Shown here one piece after another: positions 16,986 through 31,500 of a stretch of 64,000 nt of DNA; position 1 is the first letter of the stretch, and each line of letters opens with the position of its first letter. Below the pieces are notes generated by a model. The model did not search any database. It was not told the DNA's origin and saw nothing but the letters and a program-made list of their open reading frames with translations. A program made the position numbers and the translations under genes. This DNA comes from Pterobdella sp. o SKG-2022 (Eukaryota; Annelida; Clitellata; Hirudinida; Piscicolidae), in NCBI GenBank assembly GCA_964035795.1, contig OZ038322.1, positions 11,920,038 through 11,984,037 on the forward strand, read 5' to 3'.

Positions 16986-19900
16986 GAGAAATTAGTTTTT
17001 TGATAGATTTTAATGATCTGTTGCTTTTTTGAAGCACAAAACGTGAAAATAAAAAAAATGCATACATAACATAGCAATCAATTCTTTTGAACCAAAAGCT
17101 ATTAGCAGAAAAATATTCAATCATATCATGTTGAAACTTGAACAAAAAGCTATTCAAAGCCTTCCTACATGAGAGTTCTTTTAAAGAGTATCTTTTTAAT
17201 TATGAAACTCTTTATCTCCTTAAACCACACAGATTGCACCGAGTCAAACGCGTGCGTTGCAAGTTTATAAGTATTAAGTTATGAAAACAATAAGAAACTA
17301 AAACATAATGATGGGAACATAGAGAAAAAAATAAGACTCATTTCTGGCACAAAATCAACCATAATAAACGTATTAATTTGCTTGAATAATTGGATTTTCT
17401 CACTGAGAAATTGTTCGTAGCAAGCGTATCATATTTACAAGGTTAATAATCTCGCACAGATATAAACATATAAACTAATTGTTTTCAAGTGCATTAAAAG
17501 CATCTTGTCTGTTTAAACTACTTGTTTTTCACGTCATTTAAAAAGACATAATCCTTACAATACTCTGAAATAATGCTTGACGTTAGAATAACTCCAACTC
17601 TTATGTTAGATTTATACTTTTCATATTCATTTGTTGAGTATTAATTTCATGTGGGGCTGATGATAGGGTGTAGTTGCACACACTGATAAGTTTCGGACAA
17701 ATTGTTTATTTACATGGATCGCTTGAAGATACTAATGAGCTTGTTGCATGTGTGAATGTGTGTTGAAGGTGAGTTTGTGTGTTTTACAAGCAAGTGTTGC
17801 AAGAATACTTTTCGGCTGAATTTTTCTTAGAATAATTAAAATGTTTTCAAGTTTGTGAAAGCAATGTCGGAACTCTATAAGAAAAAGAAGAAGTTATAAT
17901 GATGGAGCATCTCTGTACTTACAATAGAAAAAAGTTCATGAAAATACAAAAAATATTTTTAATGATTTGCCCTCACCACTCGTTACGGCTGTTCCGAGGA
18001 AGCCTTTCGTTTTGCAATTTGAAGTGTTATAGAATGTATACTAAGAAAAGTTATTTTTGTGAATTTTTCAAGTACAAGATCAAAATGAATGCCTTGTTGG
18101 CAGTGAGCCATTTATTTGTGTTAAAAGTGCGTGGATTGGCATGAATATTTTCTAGGTTCTAATTACATAGTTAATTTGGTACAAGAATAAGTTTGTCGCT
18201 TAAATATTTCATTGAAAGCTTATTTACTTACGGTACTCTATAGTTTTCTTATCTTGTACCTACTCACTTCACATTTGATTCAATGATGTAGAACAAAATC
18301 TAAAAGAACCATAATAAAAAGAATTTAACAAAAGTTGGAATAACAGCAATAATAACAATAATAACAATAAAAAAAGAATAAAGAAATGAAACATGATTCT
18401 TGTTTAACGCTTTTGATTCATTGTGAACAATATTTATAAGTTGCTGACGTAGTTAGGAAAGATGGAAGGAGGAATGATGAATGGATGGGTTGATGGATAG
18501 ATGCAAAATTATGTCGAATGTACCAATCTCATTTTTATGAATAACTTACAATGAAATCTTATTTTTATAGATTGGTATTAACTTTTAATTCATTGATGGG
18601 GAAACCTATTTGCGAATATTTCTTATATAACTTGAATTACTTGTCAAATAAGCCCTCGACCTGACGTTAACATTATTTATTAACTTCTCTAAGAGATGCT
18701 TAGGCATGTGAATATTTCTATCAAAATACACGGAGTAAGATAAAATAAACGAAGAACACTGACGAAAAGTTAGACGAAACAATAATAAACGATATTAAGA
18801 AATCTGGATATATAATTGAAAAATTCAATAAAATCCTTTATTTATATGTCATCTCGATTCGCTTCAATAGTCATGTGTATAAATAAATAACACAACAACA
18901 GATACAACATTGTATTCGAAGGTCCAGAAACAAAAAAAACTGAAAATTCACGTAACTAAAAAAATTTCGGTTTAATTTTTGTGAAATTAAATTTAAAGAT
19001 CGCAATGTTTTATAGCTTAGTAAAAATTTTGACAAATAAACTTAAGCATTTTAATTTTAGTTCAAATATGTATACGTTCATATAGATAGATCTATTATCA
19101 CTTCATCCCAATACAAATACTCATATTAACACTTTTATTAACGATGTAGCATAAACAAATCCAATTGATTTCCTTGTGTTTATTCTCCTATAAACACCCC
19201 ACAACTCAATCGTAAATATAGTCGTTACCACCTTAATGTGAAGGTATTTAACTGAAAATACTGCAAATTATTTGAGCACTATAGTAACTGAAAATAGCTT
19301 CAAGTATCACGGATAACTTCAAGATACAATATTATGTTCTGTTTATAAATAAGGTTTATTTTTGCTTGTGTTCTATTTTCTTTCCTCTCCCAGCGCTGAT
19401 TAAAACCTAATTAATTAGTTCAAACACTTCTTTGAAGCACCAACAACACTACGTTTGTTTGTCTGGTTGTTTACTTTGTAACCTGTTGCATCATTTCATA
19501 AGATCACTCATTAAGCTTATTTCAATATTAAGCTTTATTTTTTTGGCGATTTGAAAGAAAAATTTTTTTTCATTGTTAGAAACTCACGTTTCAAAATATA
19601 ATGAATAACAAAAAGTTGAATTTTTCATAAACTTTTTAGACATTTTATAGTTATGAGGAGTTTTAATGTTGAGCCAAATAGTAAAATTTTATCATTAAAA
19701 TTTAAACAAACAATTGATCAAAAACAAGCATTACAAACATTGATAATGATAGATGAGCAATGGAACGAGGTAGCAGTGACTAGGGACTAGCCCTTCTTTG
19801 TTGGTTACGTTGATTACCCAAAATGATCTTTTTATCACAATTGATACCAATGATGAAAGGATATGAGTTTATTATTGATACTGAAAATAACAATATTCAA

Positions 19901-22900
19901 TAGGCTAACTTTTCCTCGAATGGAGGTAGAATTCAAAAAGACTAACCTAAAAGAAAGGTTATAGGAAATAGGAGAAAGCATGAAACAAATATTAAAAATT
20001 AGATTTCGTGGAAGGATTGCATCTGTTTATTGCATTAAATGCGAGTGTTTTAACACTTAAACTATGTTATAAGAGAGCGTGTATGTGGGGTTATTGAATA
20101 AGTAATAACTTCTCAAATTAATAGGTTTTAAAAAAAGTTAATTTATTTTAGTACCAGCGTCAAAACCAATAAAAAATATATTTCGCATCAAAGACCATTT
20201 TATCAAGTTATAATCAAAGTAATTGTACATAATTACAGTCGTCAGACTGGTTGCAATCAGGAATAGTTATAAAACAATCTTCTTTCAAAGGTTTCAAAAT
20301 AACCCAGAAATGAGACTTTTAATTATAAAGCATTCGGGGTGAATGTAACGGATTAATTAAATAATTATACGCCCATTTGGAATGCCTTATTTTTTTAAAA
20401 GTATCTAGAGAAAATTATTTTTAAATTCTATTAAAAGCGTATTTTCAATTACATTGAAATGACTAAGACTTTTACCAGCAATAAAGATGAACATAAATTT
20501 TAAAAATTAAGACCAACCTTCGTAGCTTTCACACAATCAGACAGTGTGTAATCAAGACCTGATAATTCTTGACGCCTTTAAGAATGCTGTTGACGTCTCA
20601 CAATTTACACTGCACAATACAGACTAATGGCGTCTCAATAGCGTTTCAAGTTAAAGATATTTATAATCTTTTGCATGGAATTTTGTTTTAACTCAAACCA
20701 AATCAAATCTAATGGTAAAACACCATTTATTTAAATTATTCAGAAATTAATATTTGATGCTAAACTGTAAAATATTGTTTGCTGGATACTTAATTTATTA
20801 AAGGAAATGAATTTAACTTATTTCATAAATAAAGTTATTCTTATTAAAAGGTTATGAAACAAAATCTGGATATATTTTGTGTGTGAATGCTTTCCTACGC
20901 ACCCCATAAGAGCAATTGAAGTCTCAATAGAGACAAGTATTTGCCCAAGTAATAAATCCTTCATTCTTATCATGCTGATCAGTCTTATCAACAAAACTAA
21001 AAAATACCTCTTGTATAGAAACTCAAATACATATCAAAACATGAAAATTTTTTAAAGGTAAAATATAGAAGATGAAATCTGATACGATTATACAAGAAAT
21101 ACTGAGATTTTGAAAAAATATGCCTTCAATGAAACGATTTCACAAGCTCAAGTACTAGGCATAGGGAAACTGCTTTAAAAAAGCTTTGACTTTAAATTAA
21201 ATTGCCTTAATCCTCACTGCTTTATATTTTTGATACAAAATCTTTTACGCACAAGATTCTAGTAATATTCAAGCCGACATTAAAAAATCTCTAAAAAATA
21301 TAAAAGTATAAAGATTCTTTCAAGAGACACCAGAATTCCGCTATAATAGATGTGTCAGCACGGATTAGTAATAAATACCACAAAATAGGCCTAAACCCTA
21401 TCGATATTACATATAGAGGCACAAATCTAACACTAAATACTTGTCATGTGATGTGAAGCGAAAGTAATAACGTTGGCGTTTAAGGTTTTTTTGCGAGATA
21501 CATCTAGTATGACTTGACAACTTTTCCAAGTTTCCGTGTTAAATAGGTATATAGATATTTTTTTATTTTTTAATGTTGAAATGTTTGTGTTTTCAAAAAC
21601 GATTTTAACCCTGTTATGGCATGTAATCTAACACAATTTCTCATTATTCATGAGAATTTTAATGTTATTAAAAAAAATAAGCGGCAAACAAGCGATTGTT
21701 GTGGATGTTTGACATCTTGCTACAAGTGCTTCACGCTTCAACAACCCAAGATGAAGAAGAAGACGATAATGATGATGTAGTGAGGGTATGAATGATGAAG
21801 ATGATAGTTGAAGATAAACTGAATATTTTAAAGAGCTATCATTTCATTTGAATTACTAAAAATTAATTCAAAAATTCAAAGCTGAAGACTTAAAACTATT
21901 TGAATGAATATATGGAAATGTATGATTAATTTTGACAAACTAGCACCGCTGTTGAGGAGTTGTAATCAGTGGCGTTGTCGGTGTTGATTTTGTTTAGGGG
22001 TATTTGTGTTTCTATCATGAAGAGGCATATAAAGGCTTTTAATACAGTTTTAACGAGATAATTGAATAGATTTATAAATATTTATTATCATATTTCAACT
22101 AATAAATAAATAAATACTTTAAATTGCCTTTATTAAAATCTTGAAACTCCTTTCTTTAAAGAGAGTGCCTCTGAGAGAAACGAAGAGTGCTAATTAAATT
22201 TTTTCACTTATTAGGTTGAACCCTCAATAACATTTCATTATGCAGTTAGTTTCAAAGAGGAGTAACTTTAAAGCAGTTAAAAAAGCCATCAACGTTGAAA
22301 TTTGATAATAAAATGATACAGAAGGGCAATTTCCTTAGTACTAACTTTTACCATAAAAATAATAAGACTCTTAAAAAAATCATTGTTGTTATATTTTCAT
22401 AATTCCTCATTGATATAGTTAGACAGCTGTGTTAAGTATGTATGAGTGCTGTGCATACGTGTGTTTTATGCCTTCATAATTGGGCTTCGACTCGTATCTG
22501 TTAAAATAAATAAATAAATAAAAGTTTATACAATTTTAAAACTACTTTATTGGTGAAAAACTTAAGCACAAAAATGAATGTTTCAACAATTTTATCAAAT
22601 TAATATGAAAATGCATTAAATATCAAATTTATTTAAAGAAAAAGGTACCAAATAAAAGTTAATAATCATTCTTGATTACCCATTACCTCAAATGAGAATA
22701 TGAATCAGTGATTAGGGTTTTATCAATAGTAAATACTTGTAGAGCAATAATTGAGGGCTGCTAAGAGAAAAAAATATTCATGATGCAACCTTTTTGGTTT
22801 CCTTCCTGAAGAATATCTTTCATCTTCTGTAAAGTGTTTTTATAGTGAAAGTTTTGACTTTTTTCACTTATATTAGTGCTGGTGATGCATTTTAATTTGC

Positions 22901-24962
22901 TTTTTCAAATTTTAAAGTATTTGAAACAAAACTGCATCTTTTAAGTTTTTAAAATATAATAAATTTTTATGAAAAAAAAATAAATTAAAACAATGAATTA
23001 GTCTGAATTTATAGAACCTGATTGAAGTTATTGCTACAATTCTCTCGAATTTATAATTCAATTTGCTTTACAGCTCTCCTTGTTTGCTTAAAAAGATCAT
23101 TTTGGAAACTTTTGAGACTATAAAGAACCTTTAAAAACATACCATGAAACTCGCAAGAAATTTTATCTACACTCTTAAACTAATAAATTACAAAATTAAT
23201 CTATTATTAGAATATTTTCAGATTGCATTATTTAAATGCCAATACTCTTCATAAGTGTTAATACACCAAAAGGGATTTGTATTAAAAGATGAAAGAGAGT
23301 GTAATGTTTCAGGGTGGAAGAAATCTTCACCTCACACACGACATCAGTAAATCAACGAAAAACTAGAGGTTCTTGTTAAGTTTACTTTTATTAAGTAATT
23401 GATGGTTTTTAAGATTTTTCCAAAACTTTTGAAAAGAACAGTTGTGAAATTTTTGGGAATATTTGATAAAATAGCTTTTACTTCCAAAAATAACTTCGAA
23501 AGTAGTTTTAACATATATATTTTCTACTTTTGAGCCTGAAATGATACCTTGAAAACGGTTTTGAAAGTAGAAACGAACCTTAAGCGGCAGAACTGACGTT
23601 GAACGAGTCCAAGCTTAGTAGTTCAAAGAAAATAAAAGAATTGTTTTTTATATTGGGAACTTGATTACCTTGTGATTAAAAGCTTTTTGCGTCTTGTATT
23701 TCCAATGAACTTCAAAAAGTTTTATGTGTATGTTTAATAATTGTGAACAAATACATTTTTCATTTTGATTGGTACTATTTGAGTCATGGAAAGTGAAAAC
23801 AAATAAATAAATCTAATTGCATGAAAATTATCATCTATCATCTAAAGTTTTAATAATATTTTTTAAAACTGGATTCAGAGATTTTGATATAATTCTCAAT
23901 TATTTAAAAAATCATACAAAATAACCATAAATTAAAGAAACAAACGTAGAGCTATAACGTTTCACAATTAAACAAAATTCTATTAAGTACTTGCAAAAAT
24001 AAAACGGCACTAAAAACCTAACACACAGTGACAGAAATAATGAAACGAACAGAACATTTAAAACCGAGTGCCACTCCTACTTGTGTTACTCAAAGCCACG
24101 GAGCTCGCAGTAATTAAAAGAGGGCTTAACGCCGAATCATTAAGTAATATTACTCTATTCAGGCATCCAGTTTAAGTGTGCTTCTATTGCGGTAACATTT
24201 GGTCTCAAATGATGTTGGATGAAGTGATAATTCTCATGCCTTCATTCATCAATTTGAACTCTTTTCCTATGTCTTTTTTGTCCCGTGTTAAAAGAATTTG
24301 CATAAATTAATTCCACGCTTTGAAAAATTAACATTTTTTCACGATTAAGTTCTGAAGTGAAGTTTAGAACTATTGTTTTCAATACTTTTTGTATTTAATT
24401 TTTTAAAGATTTATTTTGATAAGGGCATCTAACGAATGAATTCTTTTTTGTGGTTTGATAGTAGTTTGAATTCAACTTAAAATATTTGTATTAATGCAGT
24501 TTGCGAATAATTAAAAACTAAAAAAATTCCATCATTGGTTTAAAGTATTTTTATTTCTATTTTTTTACAAACTGATCTATTTTAGACGATAAAATTTTAA
24601 TAGATAATATATTAAACATTTTTTCATGAAATTCTTATAACTCGTTTAGTTAGTGTTTAAAAACAATATTGAAAGAAATTATCGAAATGTAAACTTTAAA
24701 CCGAGAGCTTATCTGGAACATAGCTAGGTTTGATTATGGATTTCAGTCACTATGTTATCGACTGATAAACTAATTAGAAGCAAAAGTTAAAAAAATTTCT
24801 TACTATTATGAATCGATTAGTATTGAAAAAGTATTACACCCATCAGTCGCTATAACTTCACACATGAGCATGGAATTAAAGATTAAGCCTTCCAGACATT
24901 TAACTTTTCAATACTCACATATAACTTTCAATACAAACATTTAAATTTTATTTGAAACAAAG

Positions 24963-25009
24963 CAAGGATATGTGTATATGATGAATATTCATACATATAC
25001 TTATCCTTG
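24963..25009. repeat. 47-bp imperfect palindrome
   Basis: The stretch starting CAAGGATATGTGTATATG and ending CATATACTTATCCTTG is an imperfect inverted repeat centred on GAATATTC. It lies about 25 bp upstream of a TATA-like sequence and about 550 bp before the start codon of the giant gene. It could be a paired binding site or just a hairpin. Confidence 0.45.
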
Positions 25010-25032
25010 AAGGTTGTTGTTTGTTTCTGCAG

Positions 25033-25040
25033 CTATATAG
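25033..25040 (+). promoter_or_regulatory. TATA-like box upstream of the giant HSPA12-type gene
   Basis: CTATATAG lies in a locally GC-richer context (GCAGCTATATAGGCCC) about 520 bp upstream of the start codon at 25558. It is followed by a short GTA trinucleotide run at about 25070-25087. A start site near 25065 would give a long or spliced 5' leader. This is suggested by position only. Confidence 0.3.
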
Positions 25041-25557
25041 GCCCTAGGTTGCTATTGAAGGCTCTAGCGGTAGTAGTAGTAGTAGTGTTTTGAGGAACTA
25101 ATATTCATATCGACATTTCGATTTCAGTTTTTTTCTGTTTATTTTTTGTAAGTTTTGAATTTACTTTTTAAACTTTTATATCTAAGTTTGGTAAGTTAGA
25201 AAATACTATTATTTTAGAGTTCATTAAATTAAAATTTTTGGAATTTTCATCAAGCATATTTTTTTTCATTTCATAAAAACTTTTTAAAAATTGGTCCATA
25301 AGTATGACTCTTTATTAAAAAGCTGATGTAATTTCACTTCTTAAACTCATTCTTTGTTACGCCTTCTTCAATTATTCATCACTTTAAATTCAGCTCTTAA
25401 AAAATAACTTATATATAATTTAAATAAATAAAACAGTTTTGAAAATAACAAAATTTTTTTATGACTATATTAAACTTCTAATTAAAATAATTATCAAAAT
25501 GGTGGTGTATTGAACGGCAGGAAAATAAACCAAACTGGAAGCTGAAACTTTGCGGGA

Positions 25558-28500
25558 ATGGCTGAACAGAAATGTCTGGGTAGTGAAAGTAGAGATGTGA
25601 GACTTGAAGATCTAAAATCAAGAGAATCTGAAAGAATATCAACAGCCGAAGACATAAAAGCTCTTTTGGAGGCGGAGTTCAGAGGGATCGCTGAGATACA
25701 ACAGAGTCAAAAGCTGACAGAAGAAGAGTTTAAGTTGATTGAGAATTTGTACTGGCAGAAAGTAGGTCAAAACCTTGAAGGAAGAAGTCTGTATGCCACA
25801 GCTGCATCGACCGGTGCAGGACATCACAGAATCGGAACGGACACTTACCAGAATGCAAGTATTCAAAACTTACAATACAGATCGTTGCCCCCTTCGACCC
25901 ATACACGCAATGATGAACCTTACTACTCGAACTCATTAAGACATGAACAAAAACTTAAAAGACATATAATAGAAGAAATTGTTTTGGAAGATAGTGATAA
26001 ATTTTACGAAAGAACCTTGAACAAAAAAGTAAAAAAGAACTACAAACAGAATGAAAGATACTCCGACTTTTTAGATCGACAAGGTCATTACTATAACCAA
26101 GAAATATTTCCAATCCAAACCTCCAATCAAAATATAACTATTGATAATTTGGTCTATCATGGTTCCGAATCTAATATCAACTCGATAAACGTTAAAAAAC
26201 AGACTGAGTATATTGTAGCAGATGGAGTAGAACAAAACTATGAAACAAGTACAAGTTACATAGTAAATAAAGAAAACTTGTCTTCTCTTCCTAGAGATTA
26301 TAAAAGCATATATTCAACCCAAAAAAAACAAAATGAGATATTAGTGGATGATATCAAAGTTTATAAAGAAAAGCAGGCGGCTAGTACTCCTTTGAAAATG
26401 AGAAATGCTTTTGAAAATGAAATTGAACATGCAAGATTTGAAAAACAATCAAATAGAAAAAGTCGTTTGGAAGGAACTGAAACTAAAATCCGTTCTAACT
26501 TCAAAGGTAGTCAAAAAGAAATTGTTTTAGATGATAAATTGCTATTTGAAGAAACTCAAATATATGTGCCTAAAAAGACTCAAAAAAAGCCGTCATATAC
26601 TACTAAATATAGTGCTCCAAAGTTCAAAAATAAATTTAGACGAAGCAAAAAAGCTAAAAAATCAAACTATGCATACGCTGATGATTCACAAAATGATTTT
26701 GTATTCGTGAAAACACGAGAGAACCAAGAGGAAATTGTTCTCGAACACTTGGACACCTTCAGTGATACCAACAGTAACAGAAAGAAAGCTAAAGTAGCCC
26801 AATCGAGATCTTTGGAGAAAGCTAATCAACAACTGAAGGCTATTGAACAAGATTTGTATAATCAATCACTAAGAAACCAAACAATAGAACATAAAGGACC
26901 TCAAAAAGAAATATACCTGCAAGGAGAAGAGATTGTGAGTGAAACTACTCTGAAGAAACCGAAAAGATTTCATTTCAAAAAGTCGCCAAAGCTTAATGCT
27001 GATGTAATGGAACTGTCTGCAAAGATTTTAGAAAGTCAACAAACTGAAAATGATAATGCTGTGGTCTTAACGAATGTAGTGCACAAAGAGCCCCAATACA
27101 CTTATGATGAAGCAAAAGTAGTAGATAAAGTAGGAACTGATGAAAACTTCATAGTCACAGAAGAAAATAAAAAAGTCAATAAAAAATCCAAGAAAACTGA
27201 TAAAATCAAGAATAAAAAACCTTTTTTCAAAAAAAGAAAAGTTACAAGTGAAATAGTGATTGAAGATCATGAAATATTTGAAGATCATAATAAACCAAAA
27301 AAAATCAATTTAGTTCATGGTAGGAAAGTGGAAGACATAGACTTCCGAGAATCACTTGCTTTTGAAAACTATAAAGACCAAGAAGTTCCAGAAAAAATTA
27401 GCAAAAAAGAAAAAAAAAGCAAAAAGCTTTTCAAAAATGACCAACAAGGAGAAACTGTAGTAGACAAATCATTTGTTTATGAAGATGCAAATAAAATTGC
27501 ATTGCCTTCAACTTCTGCAGTGGCATCTGCCGCTCAAGAAGAACAAGCCATAAATCACAGAGATGATTCTGAAAAAAGTGGTGCTATTGATGGAAATTTT
27601 AAACCTAAGATTAACTTAAATATATTAAATATTCAAGAAGAAAAAATACTAAATGATGATTATTTTGTTGCAGATGATACCAAACTCTCACTTACACTAA
27701 ATAGGACAAACGAAGAAAACAGGCAAGAAAACATGGAGAGTAAGAAAAAGAATGAAAATGAGGATAAACTGAACAAATTTAAAGTTAAATTACCTGATAT
27801 GAATTTTGGAAAAAAGTCAAAACAATCCGAAGCAAACGTTGCACAAGAAACAGTTCAAAAGGGCGAGCAAGTAGATGTTGATTCTAATGCAGTGATAGAA
27901 AAGGTGCCTGCTGACGTGCAAATTGTCATAACTCAAAATGGGTCAGAAGCTATTGAAGAGAAAAAAGAAGAAAAAACCGAAGAAACAAGTACTAAAAAAG
28001 ATGAAGGAAAAAGTAAATTTAAATTTCACTTGCCAAGTTTCAATAAACCAACTTTTAAAAAATCAAATGCTGATGAGAATCAAAGTGTGGAGAATGCTAT
28101 AAAAGATGAAGTTAAAATTGAAGAAGCACAAGTCGAAGACAAAAATGATGAAAGTAAAAAGTTTAAATTTCATATGCCTGACATCCATCTAACTAAGCCA
28201 AGTTTTAAAAACAAAACATTTGAAGAGAAAGTTTTAATTGAAACACCAGAATCAAATGAGCAAACTCAATCAATAAATATTCAATCAAATGACAGTATTG
28301 GAGTTGAAAATAAAGAAATAAGCAAGACAGTAGACATAATCCAAAATGATATCAATGAAATAAATAACGTGAATCTACCAAACATTCAAATAAATCAAGA
28401 AACAAAATCGAACGAACCTAAAAAATGCGTGCCTTGTTTGTCTGAAAATACTACTAAAATAAATGAAGAGATACTTGCAGAAAAAACTAAAAAAGAAGTC

Positions 28501-31500
28501 ATTAATGATAAGTCACTAGGAGATGAGATAACTTCCAATGATGTAAAACAAGAAAAAACAGGGGAAAAAAAGTTTAAGTTTAGTTTCCCGCACATAAATA
28601 TTCCCAAACCAGCGTTTGGTAAAAAAACTAAAGACAAGCAATCTGATGAGAATGAAGTGTCTGTTAGTGTAAAACCACAAAGTGAAAATATCATCGATAC
28701 AGATAAAATACAAATAACAGAGGCCGCTAAGGAAAATAAAACAGAAGTTTCAAGAGAAATAAAAGAAAACCAAACTTCAGAAAATATTGTCGACGCAACA
28801 GTAAATTTACCAAATGTAAAAATTAATAAGCCAGGTCTTCCTCCACCCCCCACGTTTGCAAAATCTGAAATTTCTACTAGATCAAATGACAAAATAATAG
28901 ACGTTAATATACCTGAGCCAAATCAAATTGTTGAAAAAATTGTCGATATGAAACCCAAAGTTGATATCGAAAAGTCCAACGTTCAAACCATTGCTAAAAT
29001 TGAAGACCCAAAAGTATCGATTCTCTCAGAGGTTGATACAAAAAAGAAAGAAGGTAAAAAAGAAGTAGTTATAGTAGCTCCAGCAAAAGAAATTATTGAA
29101 ACTATTGTGGAATCAGATGATAAAACAACTGCTAAAAAATCCAAATTTAGTTTACCAAATTTCAATATCTCCAAACCAAGCTTTTCATTTAAAAAAACGA
29201 AAGATTCAAAGAATCAATCAGAAACAGCCACTAATCAGAATGAGAAGGATGTAAGTAAAAAAGTACAAAATGGATCAACCGAAAAAGAAAAAATTGAAAT
29301 AAATAACAAAATAACTGTCCAAAAAGATTTAAAAATTACACCAGAAGTTAGTGTGCAAAAACCCGAACTGCCCATTAAGATAGAAAATATTCAATTAACA
29401 AAACCTCAAGAAGTAAAATCTGACAATATAAAGAAAGAAATTAATATACATGAAACAATAAACTCTCCAGCAATAATTTCAGAAAAAACTAATGATAAAA
29501 CTGACAAAGACCAGAAACCAGATGTAATTTTAACAAACGATATTCAAAAATGCGTTGAGATTGAAAAGAAAGAAAACGTTGAAGACGATGACAAAAATAA
29601 AGCATCAAGTAAGAAATTTAAAATTAATTTTCCAACTTTTGCCAAAAAAGGCAAAGAACGGCCGAAAGATCAGAAAGTTGATGAAGAAGAGAAAGAAGAA
29701 GAAGTCATTGATAAGCCCGATGTTAGAATTGTTCTCCCTGAAATTGAAACAACTTCTCACGATGTTGATATCAAACATACTGAAATTTCTGAGATTAAAA
29801 AAAAACAAGAATCTGTTGTAATAACTCCATCTTTTACAATTGTCACCGAAATACCTCAAAGTAAAGAGCCCGGACCATCTTCAATTATAACGAAAAGTGC
29901 AACTGATGAAGAACCACAAACTCAACCAGAAACTTTAAATGACAAACCACATGTTGAAGTTACAAAAGATGGAAATATACATTCAACAAAAAGTCAAGCA
30001 AACAAACCAACATTTATGGGAAAACTACGTTCAAATTTGCCTTGTATTCCAAAATCTAATTCTCAAGATGAGAGCCCAGGATGTCTAGGAATAAAAAGTC
30101 AAGATAAAACTGTAGCCAAAACTGTTTGTGAAGAAAACGCTACAGAACATTCTAAGCATGATGAAACCCAATCCAAAGAAAATACTCTTGAAAAGAAGAA
30201 AAAACTAGGTTTATTTGGGAAATTACAAAATAAAATTTCACAAAAAGATACAGATGATTCGACGTTGAACAAAAAGAAAAAAGACAAAGTGTTTATTGTT
30301 GAAAATGATTTGTCTGATGATGGATCGAAAGGTCTATTTAGTAAACTTAAGAAAAAGAACAAAAAAACTGCAAACGACAAACAAGATGAACTAATAGTCG
30401 TTGGGGATGCTCGAGTAACAGAATCAGTGCAGTTGTCAAGTGAAGGGGATGGTGATAAGGACGAAGCCCGTTTAAGTGCCTTTTTACAAGATCAATCAGC
30501 TAGTAAAAACAATATCGTACTTGATGCTAATAACAAGCCAGTATTCAACCAAAATACTTCTTTAGAGAATGATAAAGCTGTTGAAAACGTACAAGTAGCA
30601 ACATCTGATGTTGATAAGAGCAAGCTATTGTTAGACAACTCAGGTAATGAAACTTTAATAAGTGCTTCGATAAAAGAAGGCACACAATCGGGTGTACCCA
30701 TCAGACCAACTTACACTCCTCTGCAACAAAGCCAACAAACCACCTCGAAAAACTCCTACGTCACCCAATCTCCTAGCAAAAAATCCCCTTTTTTTAATAC
30801 TATTGCTCCAGTTTCTCAAGACGATAAGAAACCATTGCAATTTGTGGTAGTGGCAATCGATTTTGGAACAACCTTCAGTGGTTATGCTTTCAGCTTTAAC
30901 AGAGACATAGACTCTATTCATGTGATGAGAAAATGGGAAGGTGGTGATCCTGGTGTAACAAATCAAAAAACTCCTACTACTCTACTGCTTGACCCTACTG
31001 GCAAGTTCCACTCCTTCGGGTTCACTGCTAGAGACTTTTACCACGATCTTAGTCCCAAAGAGGCACAAAAATGGATGTACTTCGAGAAGTTCAAAATGAC
31101 TCTTCACTATAATGCCGTGAGTTTAATAGTTTTTGTTAATAGAATTTGATAATACAACTAAAATAAAGTACATTCAAAATACACTTTTGATTAACTATAA
31201 TCCTATCTTAAGCACATACCATTTTAGAGTTAAAATTTCTAGATGTTTATATAAAGTTCGAAGGTTTTTATTGCATTTTAATATATCTTAATCGAAACAA
31301 GAAAGATAAGAGAGTGGAAAATATTTAGTGGTTGAAAATTTAATATGTAAGACACTAGTTTTAACATTTTTTAGTTTTAAATAATATTTAAAATATCATT
31401 CTACCAAAACGATTTTGTTGCAAAAGCCATTAAATTCTACTTAAAAATTATTCAATGAATTTTACTTGATAGAATTATTTCTTAAAATCGTTTCATAGCA

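Larger units (their letters stand above)
17158..25557. other. 8.4 kb without a recognisable gene, upstream of two divergent genes
   Basis: The 5' flanks of FoxD (leftward) and of the HSPA12-like giant gene (rightward) share this region. It is AT-rich with small simple-sequence patches: AATAAC near 18345-18375, GGATGG-like near 18465-18505 and GAT-rich near 21745-21810. The open frame at 17899-18144 has no family features. Regulatory DNA for FoxD is a reasonable guess but is not shown by the sequence. Confidence 0.55.

Noticed and set aside
28395..28892. Long antisense open frames within the giant exon
   Set aside because: They mirror the Lys/Glu-rich sense coding sequence (Phe/Leu/Ser-rich antisense) and have no start context or family features.
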